Assembly (NCBI GenBank): GCA_021779415.1
Contig: JAJYAS010000322.1
Span: forward strand, 1 to 5,011
Direction: 5' to 3'
Length of the DNA: 5,011 bases
Source: Bacillota bacterium
Lineage (GTDB): Bacteria; Bacillota_B; Desulfitobacteriia; Desulfitobacteriales; Desulfitobacteriaceae
Position numbers and translations under genes: made by a program. Of the stretch, positions 1 through 5,011 are shown in pieces. Below the pieces are notes generated by a model. The model did no database searches and had not been told where the DNA came from. It saw nothing but the letters and a program-made list of their open reading frames with translations. Positions within the stretch are counted from its first letter, which is position 1, and the number at the start of each line of letters is the position of its first letter.

Positions 1-74
1 GTCGATGATGTATTAATCTAACAAACTTCTGTCCGTTAAACATCTCTATGATTATGGGGGTGTTTTTCATATAT

Positions 75-89
75 AGTGATTAAATCACT
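75..89. promoter_or_regulatory. Perfect 15-bp palindrome upstream of the chemoreceptor gene (possible operator)
   Basis: AGTGATT and AATCACT face each other around a single central A, giving seven perfect base pairs per arm. The site ends 11 bases before the ribosome binding site of the chemoreceptor gene and has no T-run after it, so it is not a terminator. Its position would suit a repressor. The GTGA...TCAC cores recall Rex and Crp/Fnr sites, but those have six bases between the cores and this has five, so I do not assign a regulator. A short mRNA hairpin is the alternative. Confidence 0.4.
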
Positions 90-100
90 TTTAGGGACAT

Positions 101-110
101 TAAGGAGATG
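101..110 (+). promoter_or_regulatory. Shine-Dalgarno sequence that decides the chemoreceptor start
   Basis: TAAGGAGATG matches the 16S-complementary TAAGGAGGTG at nine of ten positions. The ATG at 108 is part of this element and cannot be served by it. The next in-frame ATG, at 120, lies nine bases downstream of the element, which is a normal spacing. Translation therefore most likely begins at 120. Confidence 0.75.
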
Positions 111-119
111 TATTTAAAT

Positions 120-1913
120 ATGGACAGGATGTCAGTGGTTACAGACCCAACTGAACTCAGATCGAATGTAGGTCAATTTAAGCCAAGTTCCGAAAAAGGC
201 AACAGCAAGCGAGCTTTTCTAAAAGATATGAAGCTGCGTGGAAAACTTATTTTGGGCATTGGACTTGTTTTATTGATGATGATATTTTCCTCAGGTTTTT
301 CCCTCTATCAGAATATGCAAATGGAAAAGGCTACTGCAGCAATTGCACAAGATGCGATGCCTATAGGGAGATTAACGGAAGACCTGTTTACGCAATTGGT
401 CAATGAAGAATCAGGAGTAAGGGGATATGTTGTGAGTGGGGATGTCAATTATTTGGCCTCTTACACTGCAGGAAAAGAAGAAATTCAAAAAGATTTAGAT
501 AAAATTGCTGTCTACCTGCCGTCACATCCCGGGATGGCTGAATTAATGGAGCGTGGAAAACCATTAATTGATCAGGCTCAAATATATTTTCTTCAACAAA
601 TTGAATTAGTTCAGCAAGGCGATATGGTTGGCGCGCGTTTAAAAATCGGGAGTACAAAGGCAACAACAGATGGCTTTCGAGCAGTAAATAATGATATCCG
701 CCAGGAAATAGATCGAATTACCCAAAGTGCCTTAAACCAATCACAAATGGCGAGCAAAAGAGCACAAATTAGCTTAGGAATTATCACGATTGTAGGTATT
801 TTATGGGGGCTGTTAGTCGCTTTAGTTTTATCACGCATGATTGCCAATCCTTTGGCAAAGGTTTCGGGAACAATGGAGAGGATTGCCAAAGGAGATTTTA
901 CGTTTGATCATATTGTAATCAATGGACGAGATGAAATAGGTATGATGGTTGACTCTGTCAATCGAATGAAAGAAAACCTTCGCTCTTTGATTCAAAACTC
1001 CAAAGAAAGTGCTTTGCAGATTGCTACTTCGGCCCAAGAAATGAGTGCTTCGACTACCGAAGCAACAAAGTCTGTCGAACAAGTTGCTTTCACAGTACAA
1101 AATATGGCTCAGGGTGCTAGCGAGCAAGCCATACAAGCCCAAGAAGCTGCCCGTATGGTTGAAAACATAACCTGTTCTATTAGTGATGTAACACAAAGAA
1201 TTGAAGAAATTGCCAAAAGTTCGGAACAAGCTCAAGTATTTGTTGACGACGGTTTTAGTGCTATACAGAATCAAAATGAGAAAATGAAAGAGAATTTAGC
1301 CGCAACGGAAAAGGTTGTCAGAGCTACAGAGGATTTAGTAAATCAATCACTTGAGGTTGGACAGATATTAGAAACTATCACGGCGATTGCTGGGCAAACA
1401 AATCTTTTAGCCCTAAATGCTGCAATTGAAGCTGCACGTGCTGGTGAACAAGGACGTGGCTTTGCGGTTGTGGCAGAAGAAGTAAGAAAATTAGCCGAAG
1501 GGTCTGCACAATCTACCCATGAAATTGCCGTGATCTTAAAAAAAATTCAGGCCGGGGCCGAAGCTGCTGCGCGTGAGATGGATAATACCCGGCAAATTGT
1601 CGAAGGACAAAATTCTGCGGTCATCCGAACAGATCAAATCTTCCGTGAAATTTCTGGGGCTGTAGGTGATATGGTAGAAAAAATTGGGGCGGTAAATGTT
1701 TCGGCAGAGCAGATTGATACGTCCGCAAAGGGAATTACGGAAACAATAGCCTCCATTACTGCAGTGGCAGAAGGAACTGCTGCTGCAGCAGAGGAAGCGT
1801 CAGCCAGTACTGAAGAACAAAGTGCAATAACCGAGCAAATTGCTGTATCGGCTGCTTCATTAGCAGGATTGGGTAATACATTACAATCCGCAATTTCTAA
1901 TTTTAAAATTTAG
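120..1913 (+). CDS. Methyl-accepting chemotaxis protein (transmembrane chemoreceptor)
   Basis: This is a membrane chemoreceptor that would signal ligand binding to the CheA/CheW complex and so steer motility. Numbering from the ATG at 120 (597 residues), it has a polar cytosolic N-terminus of about 42 residues, a first membrane segment at about 43-63, and an extracellular helical sensor at about 66-215. The sensor carries the [14 protein letters not shown] motif (95-108) typical of four-helix-bundle or CHASE3-like domains. A second membrane segment follows (about 217-238), then HAMP (about 239-293) and the coiled-coil signalling domain. The hairpin tip is intact, with [18 protein letters not shown] at 426-443 and [14 protein letters not shown] just after it. 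The likely methylation helices lie near 303-323 and 558-570 (ASTEEQSA). There is no C-terminal NWETF-type CheR tether. The ligand cannot be read from the sequence. The gene is closed by its own terminator. The N-terminal extension is longer than usual for this family. Confidence 0.95.
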   Translation: MDRMSVVTDPTELRSNVGQFKPSSEKGNSKRAFLKDMKLRGKLILGIGLVLLMMIFSSGFSLYQNMQMEKATAAIAQDAMPIGRLTEDLFTQLVNEESGVRGYVVSGDVNYLASYTAGKEEIQKDLDKIAVYLPSHPGMAELMERGKPLIDQAQIYFLQQIELVQQGDMVGARLKIGSTKATTDGFRAVNNDIRQEIDRITQSALNQSQMASKRAQISLGIITIVGILWGLLVALVLSRMIANPLAKVSGTMERIAKGDFTFDHIVINGRDEIGMMVDSVNRMKENLRSLIQNSKESALQIATSAQEMSASTTEATKSVEQVAFTVQNMAQGASEQAIQAQEAARMVENITCSISDVTQRIEEIAKSSEQAQVFVDDGFSAIQNQNEKMKENLAATEKVVRATEDLVNQSLEVGQILETITAIAGQTNLLALNAAIEAARAGEQGRGFAVVAEEVRKLAEGSAQSTHEIAVILKKIQAGAEAAAREMDNTRQIVEGQNSAVIRTDQIFREISGAVGDMVEKIGAVNVSAEQIDTSAKGITETIASITAVAEGTAAAAEEASASTEEQSAITEQIAVSAASLAGLGNTLQSAISNFKI

Positions 1914-1927
1914 CAACAGTATTATGT

Positions 1928-1966
1928 AAGCACCTTATACCCTGCGATGGGGTATAGGGTGCTTTT
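1928..1966 (+). terminator. Intrinsic terminator of the chemoreceptor gene
   Basis: A 15-pair stem (1928-1942 with 1950-1964, one G-U pair) closes a seven-base loop and runs into TTTT, followed by AATTTTATT. It begins 15 bases after the TAG stop. The strong stem argues that the chemoreceptor transcript ends here and that the downstream regulator has its own promoter. Confidence 0.9.
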
Positions 1967-2075
1967 AATTTTATTCAAGAATTTTAGCTAAAAAAGTAAC
2001 CTGCAAAGTATTGCCAAGCAGGATTTTGCACATAAAGAGAGAACTTATGGATATATAGCGAAAGGTTATAGTCGG

Positions 2076-2082
2076 AAGGCGG
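2076..2082 (+). promoter_or_regulatory. Shine-Dalgarno sequence choosing ATG 2090 over GTG 2087
   Basis: AAGGCGG matches AAGGAGG at six of seven positions. It lies seven bases from the ATG at 2090 but only four from the adjoining in-frame GTG at 2087. The ATG is the better start, and the two choices differ by one residue. Confidence 0.6.
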
Positions 2083-2089
2083 AGTAGTG

Positions 2090-3820
2090 ATGTTTAAACG
2101 TCGAGAGCTGGAGCGAATGGCAGAAGGAAGTGAACATGGGATCATAGGGATCAACCTTTTGAATGAAATTGTGATCTGTAGTCCGCTAGCGGCCAAGCTA
2201 TTGGAGCTGTCAGTTGAAGAAATCATTGGCAAGGACTTATGGCAAATATTGCCGGATGATTCTCTCCCGAATATTCGAGATTCTCAAACGGTTGAATTCA
2301 ATCGATTTAAACGAGTTGGTTCAAAGATGTTTATTGCCAGCAGGGTGCCCTATCAAGATGAACAAGGCCGCGTTATCGGAGCGGTTGCCTTTTTACAAGA
2401 TATGACGGAATTTGACGAGCTGAGAGCCAAAGTAAACACTCTTCAGGAAGTGCGTATTTTGCTTTCCGCCATTATTGATTCCACTCAGGATGCTATTTCT
2501 GTAGTGGATGAAAGGGGTCTTGGATTATTGATTAATCCGGCATACACTCGATTGACAGGTCTTAATGCGAATGAGGTCATCGGGAAACCTCCTACTGTTG
2601 ACATTGCAGAAGGAGAAAGTATGCATATCCAGGTCTTGAAAACCCATCTTCCTGTTAAAGGCGTTTTTATGAAAGTGGGTCCTAAACGTAAAGAAGTAAT
2701 TGTCAATGTTGCTCCAATTATTGTATCTGGTCAGTTGAGGGGAACTGTCGGTGTGCTTCATGATATCTCTGAGATCCATAAACTCTCGGAGGAGTTAGAA
2801 AGAGCAAAACGATTAATTCGCCATTTAGAAGCAAAATATACGTTTAGTGATATCGTTGGTCAAAGTGATGTTATTAAAGCGGCCATCGAACAAGCGGGGC
2901 GCGCTGCAGTAACGCCGGCAACCGTCCTGCTTCGTGGAGAAAGTGGGACTGGTAAAGAACTGTTTGCGCATGCGATTCACCGTTCAAGTGAACGACAGAA
3001 AGGACAATTCATTCGAGTCAATTGCTCCGCTTTAGCGGAGGGGCTTCTGGAGAGTGAATTGTTTGGTTATGTAGAGGGAGCTTTTACTGGAGCTAAACGT
3101 GGTGGGAAAGCGGGGTTGTTTGAAGAAGCCAACGGAGGCACTATTTTTCTTGATGAGATTGGTGAAATCAGTTTAAACCTCCAAGCTAAGCTGTTGCGAG
3201 TGTTACAAGAACGGGAAATCGTGAAAGTTGGAGATAATCGTTCGTTTAATATAGATGTTCGGATCATAGCAGCCACTAACGCAAATTTAGAAGCAGCTTT
3301 ACGAGCTGGTAAATTTCGCGAAGATTTGTATTATCGTTTAAATGTAATTCCAATCATTATTCCGCCGTTGAGGCAGCGAAGGGACGATATTCCCTTACTC
3401 GTTCACCACCTTATTGGAAGCTTTAATCAGGACTACGGCCGTTGTGTTGAGAAGGTCAGTGATGAAGCGTTACAAATTCTGATGGGTTATCATTGGCCGG
3501 GAAACGTTCGAGAATTAGAAAATATTTTAGGCCGAGCAATTATTAATATGCGAATTGGGGAAACAGTTGTTGAGTTACAGCATCTTCCGGTCTTAGCCTT
3601 TCCAAATGTCAATTATTCGGAAATGGGACTCGTTAACTCGATGCCAACTTCTTTGACTAAGGAGGATGGTGGATTCGAAGGACTGCAACGGCAATGGGAA
3701 CGTGCTATTCTTATTGTTACACTTCAAAGAAATGGAGGTAATAAAACGAAGGCGGCTCAGGAACTGAAAATGTCTATACGCAATTTCTATTACAAGCTTG
3801 AGCGGCATGCTCTTATCTAA
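2090..3820 (+). CDS. bkdR: Sigma-54-dependent transcriptional activator, PAS-PAS-AAA+-Fis HTH, BkdR-like
   Basis: This is a bacterial enhancer-binding protein that hydrolyses ATP to open promoters held by sigma-54 RNA polymerase. Numbering from ATG 2090 (576 residues), there are two PAS-like sensor domains (about 10-108 and 124-228) and a short helical linker. The AAA+ domain (about 254-480) has Walker A GESGTGKE (283-290), GAFTGA for sigma-54 contact (330-335), Walker B GGTIFLDE (349-356), AATN sensor I (394-397), REDLYYRL with the arginine finger (410-417) and WPGNVREL sensor II (469-476). A Fis-type helix-turn-helix ends the protein (about 550-575). All catalytic motifs are intact. There is no response-regulator receiver domain, so control is probably by a small ligand bound in a PAS domain. 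The name BkdR rests on the downstream sigma-54 promoter and leucine dehydrogenase gene. B. subtilis BkdR is longer, near 690 residues. Family is certain; orthology is likely but not proven. Confidence 0.93.
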   Translation: MFKRRELERMAEGSEHGIIGINLLNEIVICSPLAAKLLELSVEEIIGKDLWQILPDDSLPNIRDSQTVEFNRFKRVGSKMFIASRVPYQDEQGRVIGAVAFLQDMTEFDELRAKVNTLQEVRILLSAIIDSTQDAISVVDERGLGLLINPAYTRLTGLNANEVIGKPPTVDIAEGESMHIQVLKTHLPVKGVFMKVGPKRKEVIVNVAPIIVSGQLRGTVGVLHDISEIHKLSEELERAKRLIRHLEAKYTFSDIVGQSDVIKAAIEQAGRAAVTPATVLLRGESGTGKELFAHAIHRSSERQKGQFIRVNCSALAEGLLESELFGYVEGAFTGAKRGGKAGLFEEANGGTIFLDEIGEISLNLQAKLLRVLQEREIVKVGDNRSFNIDVRIIAATNANLEAALRAGKFREDLYYRLNVIPIIIPPLRQRRDDIPLLVHHLIGSFNQDYGRCVEKVSDEALQILMGYHWPGNVRELENILGRAIINMRIGETVVELQHLPVLAFPNVNYSEMGLVNSMPTSLTKEDGGFEGLQRQWERAILIVTLQRNGGNKTKAAQELKMSIRNFYYKLERHALI

Positions 3821-3843
3821 AGGTGGTAGTTGAACTAGTTTAC

Positions 3844-3908
3844 TTCATGGTTTTCAAATTTTCCGGCAATTTATTGCTGGCAAATTACTGCAGACCATGA
3901 ATTTTTTT
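3844..3908 (+). terminator. Long-stem intrinsic terminator after the sigma-54 activator gene
   Basis: TTCATGGT (3844-3851) pairs perfectly with ACCATGAA (3894-3901). An inner stem pairs CCGGCAAT (3863-3870) with ATTGCTGG (3873-3880), with one G-U pair and the innermost pair left open as loop. Between them AATTT at 3857-3861 can pair with AAATT at 3882-3886. Together these form one long imperfect hairpin of 58 bases, followed directly by seven Ts (3902-3908). It starts 23 bases after the TAA stop. It should isolate the activator transcript from leucine dehydrogenase. Confidence 0.8.
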
Positions 3909-3920
3909 GCGTAATAATTA

Positions 3921-3945
3921 GTTCGTTTGGTTGGCCAAAAAGAAC
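3921..3945. promoter_or_regulatory. Candidate upstream activator site for the sigma-54 regulator
   Basis: This 25-base imperfect palindrome has GTTC and GAAC at its ends and TTT/AAA in matching inner positions; eight of twelve symmetric pairs match. It also contains the 8-bp palindrome TTGGCCAA (3931-3938). Its centre lies about 109 bases upstream of the -24 element and about 134 bases upstream of the predicted transcription start, within the usual range for enhancer-binding proteins. That the neighbouring activator binds here is inference from position and symmetry. Confidence 0.4.
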
Positions 3946-4040
3946 ACTGGGAGGCAAAGAGCCCACCCCAATCATAGAGGTACAGGTGAAGGACAATTAT
4001 AAAACTATAAAATGGTTAAAATTGAAAATTGCGAAGGTTC

Positions 4041-4056
4041 TGGCACTGTTATTGCA
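4041..4056 (+). promoter_or_regulatory. Sigma-54 (-24/-12) promoter for leucine dehydrogenase
   Basis: TGGCAC, a five-base spacer, then TTGCA matches the sigma-54 consensus exactly, with GG at 4042-4043 and GC at 4054-4055 separated by the required ten bases. The predicted start of transcription is about 4067, in a run of As, giving a leader of roughly 57 bases before the ATG at 4124. The activator gene just upstream carries the GAFTGA motif needed to fire such a promoter, and no competing sigma-A promoter is evident nearby. Confidence 0.88.
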
Positions 4057-4123
4057 TTTGTAGAAAAATGTCAAGGGAATGCTTGAGATTGAGGATAGTA
4101 AAAAGACCTAAGGGGGAGATAAC

Positions 4124-5011
4124 ATGGAGATTTTTGAATACCTGCAGAAGTATGATTACGAACAGCTTGTTATTTGTCAAGATCGAACGTCTGGTCTAAA
4201 AGCAATTATTTGCATTCATGACACTACTTTAGGACCGGCTTTAGGCGGAACGCGAATGTGGAATTATGCTTGTGAAGAAGATGCAATTTTTGATGCATTA
4301 AGGCTTGCTAGGGGAATGACGTATAAAAATGCAGCCGCGGGTTTAAATCTTGGTGGCGGAAAAACGGTCATTATCGGGGATTCTCGAACTCAAAAAAATG
4401 AAGAACTATTCCGAGCCTTTGGCCGTTATGTTCAATCACTCAACGGTCGTTACATCACTGCGGAAGATGTAGGCACTTCTGTCCAAGATATGGATTGGGT
4501 GCATTTAGAGACCGATTTTGTGACAGGAGTATCTTCTTCCTATGGCGCTTCAGGAGACCCTTCTCCGATGACGGCGCGTGGAGTATGGCGGGGAATGAAA
4601 GCTGCCGCGATGGAAGCCTTCGGCAGCGATTCTTTGAAAGGCAAAACCATTGCCATTCAAGGGCTCGGGCATGTCGGCTATTATTTGGCGAAACACTTGC
4701 ATGGAGAGGGTGCCAAACTTATTGTTACGGATATTCATGATGAACTAGTAAAACGAGTGGTTGACGAACTAGGAGCAATCGCCGTTCGTCCAGAAGAAAT
4801 CTTTGGTGTCAAAGCGGATGTCTTTGCGCCCTGTGCCATGGGAGCAGTGGTGAATGATGAAACAATCCCACAATTTAAATTTCAGGTGATCGCAGGTGCT
4901 GCTAATAATGTGCTGAAAGAAGAACAGCATGGAGATAGACTGCATGAGTTGGGAATTCTTTATGCGCCTGACTATGTTATTAATAGTGGCGGTGTTATCA
5001 ATGTAGCAGAT
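4124..5011 (+). CDS. bcd: Leucine dehydrogenase, 3' end outside the window
   Basis: The enzyme reversibly deaminates leucine, valine and isoleucine to 2-oxo acids plus ammonia, using NAD+, in the cytosol. It is the entry step to branched-chain acyl-CoA formation. The open frame covers 296 codons without a stop, about 80 percent of the family's usual 365 residues, and is cut by the window edge. Family landmarks fall at their standard positions: Lys68 in MTYKNAAAG, catalytic Lys80 in GGGK, Asp115 in TAEDVGT, the Rossmann motif GLGHVG (180-185) and the NAD-selecting Asp203. Substrate-pocket residues Leu40, Ala113, Val291 and Val294 match leucine rather than phenylalanine dehydrogenase. The start is supported by TAAGGGGGAG (4109-4118), five bases before the ATG. 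It is the first gene after the sigma-54 promoter and probably opens an operon for branched-chain amino acid catabolism. Confidence 0.96.
   Translation, partial: MEIFEYLQKYDYEQLVICQDRTSGLKAIICIHDTTLGPALGGTRMWNYACEEDAIFDALRLARGMTYKNAAAGLNLGGGKTVIIGDSRTQKNEELFRAFGRYVQSLNGRYITAEDVGTSVQDMDWVHLETDFVTGVSSSYGASGDPSPMTARGVWRGMKAAAMEAFGSDSLKGKTIAIQGLGHVGYYLAKHLHGEGAKLIVTDIHDELVKRVVDELGAIAVRPEEIFGVKADVFAPCAMGAVVNDETIPQFKFQVIAGAANNVLKEEQHGDRLHELGILYAPDYVINSGGVINVAD

Larger units (their letters stand above)
3821..4123 (+). other. Regulatory gap between the activator and leucine dehydrogenase
   Basis: These 303 bases hold no convincing gene. In order they contain the terminator of the activator gene (3844-3908), a candidate activator-binding palindrome (3921-3945), an AT-rich stretch with A-tracts (about 3994-4030) that may help the DNA bend between activator and promoter, the sigma-54 promoter (4041-4056), a leader of about 57 bases, and the ribosome binding site of the next gene (4109-4118). 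The order terminator, upstream site, bend, -24/-12 promoter is the classic layout for enhancer-driven sigma-54 transcription. Confidence 0.8.

Noticed and set aside
1..21. Possible last six codons and TAA stop of an upstream + strand gene (frame 1, ending VDDVLI).
   Set aside because: Only six codons are visible, all three frames stop within 21 bases, and no terminator follows, so it cannot be told from chance.
47..77. -10-like hexamers TATGAT (47-52) and TATAGT (72-77) upstream of the chemoreceptor.
   Set aside because: Neither has a -35 hexamer matching TTGACA at more than about half its positions at 16-18 bases, and no sigma-D (TAAA/GCCGATAT) pattern is present, so I do not call a promoter.
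831..1274. A 147-codon minus-strand open frame inside the chemoreceptor gene, and shorter ones elsewhere.
   Set aside because: These lie antisense to confidently identified genes, lack ribosome binding sites, and encode low-complexity or cysteine/serine-rich sequence with no recognisable domain.
1785..1797. CTGCTGCAGCAG-type palindrome late in the chemoreceptor gene.
   Set aside because: It arises from a run of alanine codons in the coiled-coil signalling domain.
3998..4011. Two TATAAA hexamers as a possible sigma-A promoter upstream of leucine dehydrogenase.
   Set aside because: No -35 element is found at suitable spacing, and an exact sigma-54 promoter lies just downstream.
4016..4030. 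Possible CodY box next to the sigma-54 promoter, since CodY represses bkd in B. subtilis.
   Set aside because: Only the GAAAATT half matches; the other half is nearly unmatched, giving about 8 of 15 positions against AATTTTCWGAAAATT.
4012..4086. A 24-codon + strand open frame (MVKIENCEGSGTVIAFVEKC...) covering the sigma-54 promoter.
   Set aside because: It has no ribosome binding site at a usable distance, and its reading frame runs through the -24/-12 elements and the predicted transcription start, so the promoter's own transcript could not encode it.
4495..4740. Open frames on both strands (+ 4495-4740 and - 4550-4738) within leucine dehydrogenase.
   Set aside because: The true frame here is leucine dehydrogenase, which runs from 4124 past the window edge without a stop and matches its family throughout.

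Overview
The window looks like chromosomal DNA of a low-GC Gram-positive bacterium (Firmicutes, probably Bacillales or a close relative). The evidence is the AT-rich composition, strong Shine-Dalgarno sequences complementary to the Bacillus-type 16S tail, U-tailed hairpin terminators, and a leucine dehydrogenase that reads like the Bacillus/Lysinibacillus enzyme along its whole visible length. Genus cannot be fixed from sequence alone.

Layout, all on the + strand. Positions 1-119 are a leader holding a perfect 15-bp palindrome and a strong ribosome binding site. Positions 120-1913 encode a membrane-bound methyl-accepting chemotaxis protein, closed by a strong intrinsic terminator (1928-1966), so it is probably a single-gene transcript. 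Positions 2090-3820 encode a sigma-54 (RpoN/SigL) activator with two PAS domains, an AAA+ domain with an intact GAFTGA motif, and a Fis-type helix-turn-helix. A long imperfect hairpin with a seven-T tail (3844-3908) follows it. The 303-base gap 3821-4123 then holds a candidate activator site (3921-3945), an AT-rich stretch and an exact-consensus -24/-12 promoter (4041-4056). Leucine dehydrogenase starts at 4124 and runs off the right edge.

The last two genes fit the known bkd arrangement of Bacillus: a BkdR-type activator drives, with sigma-54 RNA polymerase, an operon for branched-chain amino acid breakdown. Leucine dehydrogenase deaminates leucine, valine and isoleucine to their 2-oxo acids, which the branched-chain 2-oxo acid dehydrogenase complex converts to acyl-CoAs. 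The activator and its target promoter are separated by a terminator, so the regulator is transcribed apart from the operon it is predicted to control. In B. subtilis ptb lies between bkdR and bcd; here bcd comes first.

I found no mobile element, CRISPR array, RNA gene or clearly novel system. The most useful points are the sigma-54 circuit, two start-codon corrections, the long cytosolic N-terminus of the chemoreceptor, and two palindromes that could be operators.
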